NCBI GenBank assembly: GCA_964035575.1
Contig: OZ037931.1
Span: 257,567 to 321,566 of the forward strand
Reading direction: 5' to 3'
Length of the DNA: 64,000 nt
Source of the DNA: Rhynchopus sp. YZ270_cl-10
Taxonomy: Eukaryota > Euglenozoa > Diplonemea > Diplonemida > Diplonemidae
Below, one piece after another: positions 1 through 10,170 of this stretch; the first letter of the stretch is position 1, and each line of letters begins with the position of its first letter. A program made the position numbers and the translations under genes. Below the pieces are notes generated by a model that was given only the letters and a program-made list of their open reading frames with translations, searched no databases and was not told the DNA's origin.

Positions 1-330
1 TTGTTTTTAAGTCACAATTTTTGAAATGTTGCGTACCGTGGCTTCGCCAAAAAGTTTTGATATTATGACCGCCGTTTCTCCCTATACTGAGGGAAGGCAG
101 GCGTAGAAAAAACATGAGAAAAAGGGTTGGTTTGGTTCTTGATGTACATTACCATCCCACGTCATCATGTATTTACCTGAAATGGACGGACCTTTTCGCG
201 CGGAGCGCGAAAAAATTTTTTTTGACCCCTTTTTGGACATATCTTCATATCTTCACGGTTTTGGAAAAAAAAAAATTTCCATGAAGATAAGCGGAAACCC
301 TGCACCTGCGAGATAAAAAAAGGTGCGAAC
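1..330. repeat. Arm of an inverted repeat paired with 27.88-28.15 kb
   Basis: This segment recurs as a diverged inverted copy around 27893-28150: the GTTGCGTACCGTGGCTTCGCC motif, the CATCCCACGT stretch, the GCGC-flanked hairpin near 200-210 and the block from about 235 to 312 all have reverse-complement partners there. It therefore belongs to the same mobile or foldback family rather than to unique sequence. Its left limit is outside the window. It abuts the 5'-truncated family B relic that follows, so the element probably replaced or interrupted the 5' half of that gene. Confidence 0.7.
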
Positions 331-1063
331 ATGGTGCGACACCTGCAGATGTGCGGAAGGCTGTTCACGAGAAAGAGGAAGGTGGGACGACAAATGGAAA
401 GATGAAGTTTAAGTACGACATAATTCGCGTCTGTTGATGATTACAGCGTACCTCACGAACGCAGACGATGGTACGCCTGCCTCAGAGCCAGACAAAGACA
501 CACTACAGGCCATGGGAGAAGCCATCAGCAGAAGGATGGGTGGTAGTGGCAATCCTGCATCGTGCCTGCAGACGTACACTAACGAAAGTAGTATGAACCC
601 ACCGACAGCGCAAGTGGTGTTCATGATGCAGTTCTCCAATCCGCATAAAGCGTTCACAGAGCATCAAAATCAGAGGTTTGACGGCACTGAGATGAAGCAA
701 GGTTCGCTCATCATGCACCGCCACACAGGGCAGCAGTACAGAAAGCGGGAGTACTACCCACCCGCAAACCGCCCTGTCCGCACGCCACCCTCATCGAAGC
801 CACCCACGCCCAACCAACACCGCGATGCTCCCACACAGCACTGTTCTGCACCATGCACATCGCAGGGTTACGACCACACAGGGCAGCAGTACACAAATGG
901 GGAGTACTACCCACCCGCAAACCGCCCTGTCTGCATGCCACCCTCATCGAGGCCACCCACAACCAACCAGGCGTGTCAAGAGACGCACTGGGATGAGCAC
1001 TGGATGATACGTTTTTGGATGCCGAGCTGGCATGGAGGGTGCTGGGGCTTCCGTTGGTAAGGC
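304..1063 (+). pseudogene. 5'-truncated relic of a family B gene
   Basis: From about 304 the DNA aligns with the middle of the family B gene at 42125 (around its position 42317 onward). It lacks the first domain, has a deletion before the second one and ends in sequence not shared with the intact copies. The open part (about 434-1060) encodes the second conserved domain, with LLMITAYLTNA, then CHTGQQY-type sequence (here HRHTGQQYRKREYYPP) and the repeated GQQYTNGEYYPPANRP tail also found in the 52198 gene. With no start codon in context, a broken N-terminal domain and no 3' intron cassette, it is best read as a decayed gene copy. Transcription of the surviving open frame cannot be excluded. 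Confidence 0.7.
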
Positions 1064-1084
1064 TTTTTAAGCATTGGTCGCACG

Positions 1085-1681
1085 TTGTACGCAGGCACCA
1101 CAGAAAAACAAAGGACTCCGATCTGGAGGAAATCAAAGGAAACCCACATCGAAACTATAGCACTGGAGGTTTGTGGGAACAAGGACTCGCTGGAGGAGGT
1201 CTTCGTCAAGGCGCTAAAGGAGTTCATAGAAGTTGTGGATGGAGACAAAGGGGATATGGACTTCATCGCCCCCGAAAAGCTACCATGCACTCAGTACAAC
1301 GAAGTACGCTCAGAAGCGCATTTGGCAAACCTGAAAAAGCGCAAAGCCTTCTGGGTGGCCATGAATGCACAAGATGTAAGAGTTGAGGTCGAAAAGTTCA
1401 CACACAGCTACACACCAAGAGAGAGCAGCGAGTCGCTGATGCAGCAGACCGGACTCAAGAACGAAGGTTTGGAGCACTGTTTTGAGTGTTTCGACTGTGC
1501 CTGTCGTGTATTCAATTTTGAGTTAGGAGAGACCACCACGGCGGAGAGCGCGAAGTATGTGTACGGGCTCTATGAAGACTGCATAAAGGAGCTGAACAAC
1601 TTGAACGGGAATGAAGAGGACCCTTACCACAAAGCCAGGGTACGTTATGCGGTACGAGAACGGGGACAAAGATCACCTTAA
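1085..1681 (+). CDS. Unrecognised open frame, possibly an exon
   Basis: A 199-codon open frame without a good ATG (its first codon is TTG). The translation has a balanced, acidic, soluble-protein composition with predicted helices, including LEEVFVKALKEFIEVVDGDK and a Cys-containing segment HCFECFDCACRVFNF, unlike the poly-Lys/Phe/Ser translations of the non-coding DNA around it. A potential donor (CCAGG|GTACGT) lies near 1638 and AG sites lie just upstream, so it may be an internal exon of a gene whose other exons are not visible, or a leftover of the neighbouring relic. I do not recognise the family and assign no function. Confidence 0.35.
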   Translation: MYAGTTEKQRTPIWRKSKETHIETIALEVCGNKDSLEEVFVKALKEFIEVVDGDKGDMDFIAPEKLPCTQYNEVRSEAHLANLKKRKAFWVAMNAQDVRVEVEKFTHSYTPRESSESLMQQTGLKNEGLEHCFECFDCACRVFNFELGETTTAESAKYVYGLYEDCIKELNNLNGNEEDPYHKARVRYAVRERGQRSP

Positions 1682-1807
1682 AGGTCACCTTCAGCAACCT
1701 TCTGCAACCCACACCTACGGCAGCACACGTCAGCCGAGGTCGCATATTGCTTATATTTTCACACCAACCAGACTTCCCCCATCACTTCTTGCCCCTCCCA
1801 CAAACAC

Positions 1808-3346
1808 ATGGCAGTGCCACCGCAGTCAGTGCCAGATCCCAAACCGACTATGTCAACAAACCCCATAGATAGGATAGATGCCGACGAGGTTCTGCTGAAG
1901 GTGTTCAGCTTGCCGTACAAAATGGCAGCCTGTGCATCACTTCAGCCTGTCCTTCACAAATACGGCGGGTGTGTGAGTGAAATCCACGCCAACGGAAAAC
2001 ATGGGATGAACGCCATTCTCTCCTTTCCAAGCACAGCAGCAAGCCAGATGAACAAGATCATCCAACAGGTGAAGCACATCATCCCGACACCCGAAGGCGG
2101 AAAGTGTGTCGGAGTGGAAAAGCTTCCGCACAGCTACAAGGCAGACCCTGCAAGGAAGAAGGCAGATGCAAGCAGGCGCCGCTCGCGTCTGCTGATGTTC
2201 CCTGTGTTCGTCACAAAAAATGGTTCACGCACAATGGTGAAACCAGACTACCTTTTGCAGTTGAAGCTTGCCTTCGCCATCAGAGACGAGATTGCAGAAA
2301 CGTACGTAATCGAACCGGATGTGTGTCAGGTGAAGTACGCTGAAAAGCACAACGCACAACTGGAAGTCATGCTTCAGTTTGCTACCCCAACAGAAGCATT
2401 GATGGTACGTCAAAGACAGCTGATAGACGGCACTGAGAAGAAGATCGGCTCGTTTGTCATGTACTGCCACACAGGACAACAATACCAAAAGCGTGCATTT
2501 TATGCGCCGTCTTTGCCAACACGACCAAATGCATTTGCTCGCAAAGACTCACCGTCCAGCAACCCTTCGAACCCTCCTGGTTTGCAAAAAGGTGCGACTG
2601 AAAACTTTGACCTAGATGAAGACCTATCTTTGAGCAACGAGGCAATGTACAAAGACGATGCGTTGGAAGGTCAATGGGACCCGATGCAGCACATGCCCAA
2701 CCCACAGATGCCAATGAACCCCATGTTCATGCCAGGGTTTCCATCGATGTACACCCCACCATTCCCTGGCATGCCCCTGCCCCAGAACATGGGCATGGAC
2801 ATGATGGATGCTCAGAACATGATGCACATGCAAAGCATGATGGAGGCCCAGAACATGATGCATATGCAAAACATGATGGCCCAGGGTATGATCTTACCGG
2901 ACATGATGAACCCTCTTGGCATGATGAGCCCTCAGGACATGATGGCTGCCCAAGACATGGATGTTCAGGACAGTCAGATCGCTGAGGACATTGCAACGAG
3001 CCCCCCTCAGGACATTTCAACGAGCCCTCCGGACGTTGCAATTAGCCCGCCTCTGGACGTTGCGGCGAGCCCTCAGGATGTTGTCTCAACAACGATCCCC
3101 GACGACAATATGCTGTTGGCACACCTCCTTGCAGGTCAGCCTGACCTAGATGCCGCGGACGGGGAAGACAGTGAGGACGAAGATAGCGAGATGATCACGT
3201 TCCTCCCCGGCAGAGGCTTCGAAGACATGCCACACCTGCTCGAAGGACAGTCGGCGCCGAAGGTTGAAAAAAAATCAAGCACTGCAGACGAAGCGGATGA
3301 CGACGAAGTTCAAAGAACACTGCTGAGTTTGTTGGTTGCCGAATGA
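1808..3346 (+). CDS. Family A protein 1: two RRM-like domains and Met-rich tail
   Basis: A 512-residue, apparently intronless member of the lineage-specific A/B family. Residues about 20-90 (VLLKVFSLP ... YGGCVSEIHA ... MNAILSFPS) and 125-225 (LLMFPVFVT ... LEVMLQFATPTEA ... DGTEKKIGSFVMYCHTGQQY) each read as strand-helix-strand-strand-helix-strand, which suggests divergent RNA-recognition-motif folds; this is inference, not a domain hit. The conserved CHTGQQYQKR motif follows. Residues about 291-384 are extremely Met-rich (MMHMQ and MMAQG runs), then come SPPQD/ASPQDV repeats and an acidic stretch (DGEDSEDEDSE). A second in-frame ATG at 1850 matches the start of the paralogue at 16448 and may be the real start. 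Unlike its relatives it lacks the 3' intron cassette and ends in LLVAE. A decayed duplicate of its 3' end follows. Confidence 0.8.
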   Translation: MAVPPQSVPDPKPTMSTNPIDRIDADEVLLKVFSLPYKMAACASLQPVLHKYGGCVSEIHANGKHGMNAILSFPSTAASQMNKIIQQVKHIIPTPEGGKCVGVEKLPHSYKADPARKKADASRRRSRLLMFPVFVTKNGSRTMVKPDYLLQLKLAFAIRDEIAETYVIEPDVCQVKYAEKHNAQLEVMLQFATPTEALMVRQRQLIDGTEKKIGSFVMYCHTGQQYQKRAFYAPSLPTRPNAFARKDSPSSNPSNPPGLQKGATENFDLDEDLSLSNEAMYKDDALEGQWDPMQHMPNPQMPMNPMFMPGFPSMYTPPFPGMPLPQNMGMDMMDAQNMMHMQSMMEAQNMMHMQNMMAQGMILPDMMNPLGMMSPQDMMAAQDMDVQDSQIAEDIATSPPQDISTSPPDVAISPPLDVAASPQDVVSTTIPDDNMLLAHLLAGQPDLDAADGEDSEDEDSEMITFLPGRGFEDMPHLLEGQSAPKVEKKSSTADEADDDEVQRTLLSLLVAE

Positions 3347-3440
3347 AAGAACAACGCCCTGCAAAAAAATTTTATCGACTCTCGCGGAACCTGATTCCTG
3401 ATGAGTAATATATTTGCGCGAAGTCCATTCGTGACCAAAG

Positions 3441-3600
3441 GTGGAAAAATCAGTCAAGCACTGAAAAGACGAAGCTGACGATGCGTTTTCAGACACTGTT
3501 GGGTTTGTAAGTTGCCGAGTGAGAGAACAACAACCGGACCAGCAACACCAGAACTGAACGTAGTCCACAAAAGGGATCGAGTGTCGCGGAACCTATAAAG
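3441..3600 (+). repeat. Decayed duplication of the family A gene 1 3' end
   Basis: Sequence at 3441-3520 repeats, with many changes, the last 90 bases of the preceding gene: AAATCAGTCAAGCACTG and GTTTGTAAGTTGCCGA are recognisable. The TGTCGCGGAACCT near 3580 repeats the segment just after its stop codon (near 3383). It is a short tandem duplication that is no longer coding. Confidence 0.65.
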
Positions 3601-5334
3601 ACATTTGGAATAATCTGTCAAGGTTATTAGGTTTTTCCGCAGCCCACAGACAGACTCGACCGATTGTGACTGTTCAGTCAATACAAACGGGGGATTTATT
3701 GCAGCATTTTTTTTGGTTGCGCCCAGAACTACATTAGCAACAAGTATGCCAATAAATATATAACACAAGAAGGGGACCTTGCCTTTTTGTTGGATGCTTT
3801 CTGCGAGCATCCTTCAAAATCTTGTTTTGTTGTTTTGTTTTTTTTGTTTTTCTTCTTTCTATTACCCAGGGTTATTGTCTTTTTTTTTTCTCTTTTTTTA
3901 TTCCGCAAAAAAAATGGGTGTTTTAAATGCTCTTTTTTGAACCGGACAAAAAAAAAAAAAACTACATCTTTTTCTTTTCCTACCACTGTGCGTCCGAGGA
4001 GTTGATGTACGGGGAAACTGTGGCCATTTAGACCGCAGCTTTTCTTAAATCACTCTCCAACAGATTTCTCGGTCGAGCGCAAAATCACATTGCCGCGCTT
4101 GTACCAACACTGCTTTCTCATTGATACGAGAAAGCATTCTGTGGAGGTAGGAAATGTTTCTCGGAAGGCTGGCCAAGCAATGTGAGGGCTGGAGCCATCC
4201 TTCCAACTTTTTTCTTCTTTTCAGGGATGCCTAAGCAAATGAGGAGAAGCTTGGGTTCATCTCATAAAAACACCTTCTTTTTTCTCTTTTTGTGGCGTAT
4301 GCATGTATCCGTAGACATATGTGCGCCCTTTGTTTGCACTATCAACTTCACTTTCTTTGTTTATCAAGGTACATAGGTAGCCTATGTACCTGGCGACTTT
4401 TTAGAAAGCTGCAGTTACAGTCGACGAAGTTACACTTGCTTTGCCTGGGTGGATGTGAACGAGAAAAGTGAGCACCATCCAATTTTGATACACTGTCACA
4501 AGAGGGCTTTGTATTTCAAGTAAACTTTTTTCTTCTCCTTGATGTCGTTTCTTTTTTTCTCTTTTTTTTTGAAGGTAACCTAACATGAGAAGCTTAGGTC
4601 CTGTTATTTTTTTTTGAACCCAAAAATCAGCGTCTTGTCCAGGTTTCAAAATTGGGGGGGGGGTCAGTTTGGGTTTTTGTCAGCACTGCTGACCAGGGAA
4701 GACATTGAGGACTTTCATTTCATTTTTATTTTTTTTGCGGAGCAAAAAAATTGGCGCCGCAGGCGGAAAAACAAAATAGGGGTACAGACTAAAATTTCTT
4801 TTAGTAGCACCAAACTAAAAAAAAAATTTTTTTTGGGTAAAAAGCCAAAGCAACCTAGAGAACCTACCAATTTTTCGGTTTGACCACCTTTTTTATTAAC
4901 CCCCTACCCTGGAAAAGACGATGACCAAAAATAGTTGAAGTTGAAGCTATTTATCTTGGGCGAACTTAATCTACCCTGTTTTTTTAGAAAGATATTGCGT
5001 TTTCATCTTTCAAAACCTCCCCATTTTGCGTTTTTTTTTTCTTTTCAAATGAAGTTGGGAAAAAAAGGCCGAAGGGGTTTCTCTGCAAAAACCCTTTACG
5101 GATTTTGTTGATCTAGAAACCCCTGGGCTGCATTTAAAAGAAGAAGGAGAAAAAAAACCAAGAAAAAAATCCTTCTTTTTTACAAGATCTTATCTTGACA
5201 GTTTGTGTGTGTTTTCCCCCCAGAGTAGGTTGTACCCCTTTGTGTTAAGGCTTTTCTTTATTATGCCGGGGGTTTTTTTTTTCTCGACTGAGATGCGTTT
5301 AGCACGTTTCAACTACTCTTTTCGAATAGTTAGT
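3601..5334. other. Gene-free stretch rich in poly-T and poly-A
   Basis: No convincing gene on either strand. The stretch is dominated by T and A homopolymer runs that create spurious Phe/Lys-rich frames. It contains two copies of dispersed hairpin H1 (about 4226-4261 and 4573-4606). Its last part (about 5290-5334) is the first half of an H2-type hairpin site interrupted by the TIR element that follows. Confidence 0.6.
4226..4261 (+). repeat. Dispersed hairpin H1, copy
   Basis: Stem CCTAAGC pairs with GCTTGGG, which needs a U-G wobble in RNA. An outer GATG pairs with CATC. A pyrimidine tract lies upstream and a poly-T region follows, as in other H1 copies. Confidence 0.55.
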
Positions 5335-5336
5335 AT

Positions 5337-6382
5337 GGCAGCGTCCGCGAAAGACCCCCCCCTAAAGCTAACATCCATGCTTATTGGTATTTCACTAATT
5401 AAAATTTTGGTATTTTATAAGATTTTTTTTTAAAATGAACTCAGAGTTAAGTTTCTGAGTTCATTAAAAAAAAAATCGGTGAAAAATTCCGAGTAGGTAT
5501 TAATTTAGATAGGAAAAGCTATGTCAACAGCTATGTGTCCCCTTATTTTACCTGTAAATACTAAGGATATACAAGGAAATCCTCACAAACACCCATATAA
5601 CCACCCATAGAACAACACAACAGGGGGAAATGTAATCAGCAGCCAAAGCATTCGCTCAGGAGCTGAAAACCCGGCCTTTCCGAGGCCTAAAAAACTTCGC
5701 CGAGCTGCAGGTGTATGCAGGGGTTCACTGGCAGGGGGGCAAAGGGTGGAGCTGGAGCTGGATGCGCGAGGTGTGTAGCTCGAAGCATATGTCCCTCCAT
5801 ATGCAGAAGACAACCACCAGGAGAAAAGGGGCGTCCGCCGTTTACTACTCCTGTAGTTGCATCAGCGACACCCTCAGGAGGACAGTGACAGCGAGACGGA
5901 GGAGGAAGAGGAGGAACAGGCGGACAATTGTCTGTAACTCTTGGAGAGACTCATCACTGAGGTCAATAGGGTCACTCAAAAAAGGGGGTTTTCTGCGAGA
6001 AAGTCGACGTCGCCGCAGACGACCCGGAGCGTGAAGCTCTTTCGCGCTCTATTTAGAGTGTTCGGAGGGGACGACAAGCCTCCACCCCCCTTTCCTACCC
6101 CCTTTTTGATAATGGGTTTAGAGACAGATATTAGTGAATTCCTTCCTATATCCTTAGTATTTACAGGTAAAATAAGGGGACACATAGCTGTTGACATAGC
6201 TTTTCCTATCTAAATTAATACCTACTCGGAATTTTTCACCGATTTTTTTTTTTAATGAACTCAGAAACTTAACTCTGAGTTCATTTAAAAAAAAAATCTT
6301 ATAAAATACCAAAATTTTAATTAGTGAAATACCAATAAGCATGGATGTTAGCTTTAGGGGGGGGTCTTTCGCGGACGCTCCC
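5337..6382. mobile_element. Non-autonomous TIR element (about 1.05 kb)
   Basis: Two long inverted repeats (about 5337-5580 and 6130-6382) share termini GGCAGCGTCCGCGAAAGAC and its complement ending in GACGCTCCC. They include the internal block with GAACTCAGA and GAGTTCATT palindromes. The unique centre of about 550 bp has no intact transposase; one frame has a short stretch of amino-acid-like sequence around 5640-5760 that may be captured host DNA. The flanks rejoin to an uninterrupted GTATATGAAAC seen at 26765 and elsewhere, implying insertion into an H2 hairpin with a 2-bp AT target duplication (5335-5336 and 6383-6384). A MITE-like derivative of a cut-and-paste transposon is the simplest reading. 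Confidence 0.8.
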
Positions 6383-6706
6383 ATATGAAACAACGTTTCA
6401 ACTACTCTTTTTTTTTATATGGATCTTGTGTGGTGTTTTCGTCATGTACAATAAAAGTTGTGGGGAACGATCATAATCTCTTCGTTGAGTGTTGAGTCGT
6501 TGTGGTGTGCAAATCCCTACGATCAGTCTACACTGAGTACAAGTTTTCAAAAAAGGAAAAAAAAATAAAAGAAAAAAAACACGCACACACACACTGACAA
6601 ATTTCCAAAGGAAGTACAGTGTGTCCTGCAGGCTTTGTGATAGTTTGCCCCCCCTCTGATCTCCCCCCTCCCATCTGACCCCCCTCCCCCCCCTTTTTTT
6701 TTCAAA

Positions 6707-7941
6707 CACGACGGTCTAGTAAGGGGGACTACTAGTATTAGTACTAACGACTAGTGTAAAATACGACTAGTGATTCTCGGTGGGATGTTAAGTGAGGTTT
6801 CTTCTTTTTTTTTCAAAAAAAGAAGAAACCTCAAAAAAAAAAAAAAAACAAAAACAAAAAAAGCGTGGCATGGGGGTGGTGCCGTTCATTTTTCAAAAAA
6901 AAAATAATTAAGGAGTCATCGGGGCGTGGCTGTGTTGAACCCTGCAGCGCTGCAGTGTTTGCACTTTCATGTTCTCGTTGGTGAGTTTGTTGGCGTTTTG
7001 GTATTCGAGATGCCAGCTGAGATTTTGGGTGTTGAGAAATTGGATGGAACTTTGTACTGCAAGAGTTGCAGTGAGGTTATTCATTTTCAAAAAAAAAAAA
7101 AAGAGCCATCGGGGCGTGGCTGTGTTGAACTCTGTAGCGCTGCAGTGTTTGCACTTTCATGTTCTCGTTGGTGAGGTGTTGTTCGACGAGGTCGCACTTA
7201 AAAGATGTTAGTAGTTGTTTTGGTATTTGAGATGCCGTTATTTGGAGTCTTGAGAAATGTTATGGCACTTTGCACGGAAAGCGTGGCATGGGGGTGGTGT
7301 CGTTCATTTTTCAAAAAAAAAAAAATTAAGGAGTCATCGGGGCGTGGCTGTGTTGAACCTTGCAGCGCTGCAGTGTTTGCACTTTCATGTTCTCGTTGGT
7401 GAGTTTGTTGGCGTTTTGTTATGAGATGCCAGCTGAGATTTTGGGTGTTGAGAAATTGGATAGTACTTTGCACTGCAAGAGTTGCAGGGAGGAATATTCA
7501 TTTTTCAAAAAAAAAAGAGCTATCGGGCGTGGCTGTGTTGAACCCTGTAGCGCTGCAGTGTTCGCACTTTCATGTTTTTGTTGGTGAGTTTGTTGGCGTT
7601 TTGTTATGAGATGCCAGCTGAGATTTTGGGTGTTGAGAAATTGGATAGTACTTTGCACTGCAAGAGTTGCAGGGAGGAATATTCATTTTTCAAAAAAAAA
7701 AAGAGCCATCGGGGCGTGGCTGTGTTGAACTCTGTAGCGCTGCAGTGTTCGCACTTTCATGTTTTCGTTGGCGAGTTTGTTAACGTTTTGTTATGAGATG
7801 CCAGTTCTACTAGTACACAATAGTAGCATAACTTGTCGTGCTACTATTGTGACTAGTCGAGCTACCAAAACCACTAGTCGTAAAACACTGGTTATTTGTA
7901 CTAGTCACAGTACTAGTCGTCCCCCTCACTAGACCGCCGTG
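6707..7941. mobile_element. TIR element with ACTAGT-rich ends and internal tandem repeats
   Basis: The ends are inverted copies of CACGRCGGTCTAGTRAGGGG followed by ACKACTAGTA. Both subterminal regions (6715-6775 and 7803-7925) carry many ACTAGT/CTAGTC motifs, a pattern typical of transposase-binding repeats. Between them are five tandem copies of a ~200-bp unit. There is no transposase gene, so the element is non-autonomous. Confidence 0.75.
6911..7805 (+). repeat. Five tandem copies of a ~180-230 bp unit
   Basis: Each unit starts after an A-run with (T/C)ATCGGGGCGTGGCTGTG, runs through CGCTGCAGTGTT and GCACTTTCATGTTYTCGTTGG, a GAGATGCCAG segment and GGGTGTTGAGAAATTGGAT, and ends with TTCATTTTC and another A-run. 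Starts are near 6914, 7106, 7334, 7518 and 7707. Units are diverged in the middle. The same core (GGCTGTGTTRA ... TTTSTACTTTCATGTTCT) forms the repeats at 45288-46640, so the two arrays are related. Confidence 0.8.
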
Positions 7942-8910
7942 TGCCAGTAACATCCCTCTTTTTAAAATTCACGAATCCGGTGTTTTCCAAAGGTTCACAA
8001 CCAAAACCGTGTTTTTTTTTAAATAGTGGATATTTAACTGGCATGAAAAAAAACACGTGTTAGTGAAGTCTTTTTTATTTTATTTTTTTTTTTTATAAAA
8101 AAGGTCTTTCCTAACCCGTGCATAAACATTAAAAAAAAAGAGAGTACGACAGAATCTTCACAACCACCTTTTTCTTCTTCTTCTTCTTTTTTTTTTGGAA
8201 TCTCTCTTTTTGTCCCTCTCCTATTTTTCTCCTTTTCTGGTGTGGCTGAAGGGGGGGGTGCGAAAAAGTGTGATAACGTGCTATTTTCTGCTATTTTGGG
8301 GTCTGGATTTTGGCCGTGGTTTGGGCTTATGCTAAAGGGAGGTGAAATGAGGGAGTCCTGACCCCAGCCAGTCCCCGAAACACCTACCAAAGACGCAGGA
8401 CAACTTTTTTTCGAGTGACGACGACGATATTACCTGGTCACATTTGTGACTAGTCACACGTGGTCACATGTGACCAGGTACCCAGACCCACGCAGTGGCA
8501 CCTGACCTCAAGTGTGAGTGACATGAGGGAATGACTGTGTACCTGTGCACCTACCAAGTCGCATGACGACGGGTACAGCCGGATATTGTGGACAAGGAGT
8601 GGGAGGAGAGAGGTGAACTCCCGACAACCCGGCGGAGGGTTGAAGAAGATGACCGTGATGGAGATTACATCACTGTCATCATCTCCTCGCATTGTTTTTG
8701 ATTCGGTTTTTCCACCATCCACCCAGCCACCAAACCCCAAAAAAAAACCCCCCCAAAGTGTGATAAAGTGCGATATAGTGCTATTTTTTGCTATTTTCTG
8801 CTATTTTCTGCTATTTTGGGGTCGTCAGCCACACCATTTTCTGTTCTTTTCACACACCCCCTACAGGATGTACACAACACACGTTTCTTAGGCTGATTAT
8901 ATCAGATCAC
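7942..8910. promoter_or_regulatory. Upstream region of the WD40 gene, with palindromes
   Basis: No gene is seen here. An inverted repeat at 8431-8480 has 13-bp arms TACCTGGTCACAT and ATGTGACCAGGTA around the perfect inner palindrome TGTGACTAGTCACA. Repeated TGCTATTTT motifs occur near 8278-8300 and 8780-8820. A pyrimidine-rich run ending in CCCTACAG (8866) precedes a 7-codon upstream ATG frame (8868-8891) and then the gene start, so an RNA acceptor site and a uORF are both possible. No TATA box is evident. Confidence 0.45.
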
Positions 8911-10170
8911 ATGGAGATGTACTGCGAAGGGTTGGAGGCTGCAACCAAGACACGGCCACGGTACTTGGCGATCCCTTCCCGGGTGAGGGTGAATGACTCT
9001 GGCACACCTCACTGCCCTTCTGAAGGGTCCGATGTGACCTCTCCGTCTTCGTTTTCGTCGTTTGCGAGCCAGGTCATGAGCTTCTTGACAACGTCTCCAG
9101 AAAAGTCACTCGACCCAAACCAGCTTGAGGCGCTTGGAGCAGCTGACGGGAAAGGGATATTCGAGACACAAAGTGTGTCTGACTCCGCATCTGCCTCCTC
9201 CGAACCCTCCTTCGAAAGACCAGAGGAGAGAACGTCGAAATTGGTGTTCCCTGTTGACAATTCCATCACCATAGAGAATGCGCACGCCCACGGCGTTTCG
9301 TGTGCAGTGTCTTCCTCCTGTGGAAGGTACATCTTCAGCTGCGGGGGGGACAAATTTGTGAGGAGGTGGTGCCAACAGAGTGGGGCGAGTAGAGGGGCAA
9401 TCGAAACGGCGCATGCGATGGGTGTGCAGAGGTTGGTGCTTGCGGCAGACGGGGCTCGGCTCTTTGTGTCAGGAGAGGACCTCACCGTTACAACCATCCG
9501 CACCGACACATTCAGACTGGAACACCACTACGTTTCGCAGGCATTCCCTACAACGTGCCTCGATGTTTCACCCAACGGCACCTGGTTTGTCAGCTCCTCA
9601 ATAGAAGGATGTGTACGGCTCATTAACGTTGCGACTCCTGATGTAACCTTCAGCTGTGTTGCACCAGAGACCATGTCGTTGCTATGTGCGAAATTTACTA
9701 CAGAATCCACCTTTGTAGGTGGGAACGCTGCGGGGGATGTGTACGAGTTTGCGTTGCAGAAAAGTCTTAGTGTGCAGAGAAAGCTGTTGAGCCACGAGGC
9801 AAGCGTGTTTTCGTTGTGTATTGGCGCAGAGGTGAAAGGGGATATGGCGTGGTACAGTGGTGACAGATGGCTCTTTACATCAAGCCCAGAGCATGTGACA
9901 AAATCGCACGCTTCTGGTGTACCACATCTCACCATAGGGGAAGACCCGACCTCAGCGCACAGTGATAGCATCTTCAGCATCTGCGTTCTCCACGGAAAGG
10001 TGCTTTGTACAGGGAGTATGGACAAAACGGTGCGGCTGTGGGACACCGAAAATGGGAGTTGTCTTGTGGTACTCGAAGGGCATAAAAAGCAGGTCAACTC
10101 TGTCTCAACGACCCCACAGGGTGGTTTGCTGTCAGCTTCACAAGACGGCTCCATTATCTTGTGGGGCTAA
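8911..10170 (+). CDS. WD40-repeat beta-propeller protein
   Basis: A 419-residue protein read from the ATG at 8911 without introns. Residues 1-120 are Ser/Pro/Glu-rich and probably disordered. From about 126 to the end there are successive WD40-type blades: HAHGVSCAVSSSCGRYIFSC begins the first, and the last two are clearest, with GSMDKTVRLWD and GHKKQVNSVSTTPQGGLLSA ending in the canonical DGSIILWG. Seven blades can be fitted, so a complete propeller used as a protein-interaction platform is likely; the partner and pathway cannot be read from sequence. A poly-Y/AG site (CCCTACAG) and a tiny uORF lie 20-45 nt upstream. The stop codon is followed at once by A- and T-runs. Confidence 0.88.
   Translation: MEMYCEGLEAATKTRPRYLAIPSRVRVNDSGTPHCPSEGSDVTSPSSFSSFASQVMSFLTTSPEKSLDPNQLEALGAADGKGIFETQSVSDSASASSEPSFERPEERTSKLVFPVDNSITIENAHAHGVSCAVSSSCGRYIFSCGGDKFVRRWCQQSGASRGAIETAHAMGVQRLVLAADGARLFVSGEDLTVTTIRTDTFRLEHHYVSQAFPTTCLDVSPNGTWFVSSSIEGCVRLINVATPDVTFSCVAPETMSLLCAKFTTESTFVGGNAAGDVYEFALQKSLSVQRKLLSHEASVFSLCIGAEVKGDMAWYSGDRWLFTSSPEHVTKSHASGVPHLTIGEDPTSAHSDSIFSICVLHGKVLCTGSMDKTVRLWDTENGSCLVVLEGHKKQVNSVSTTPQGGLLSASQDGSIILWG

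Noticed and set aside
5711-6034. Arg-rich open frame inside the 5337-6382 TIR element as a transposase
   Set aside because: It is low-complexity (GGAGGAAG-type repeats), has no DDE or helix-turn-helix motif, and is too short.
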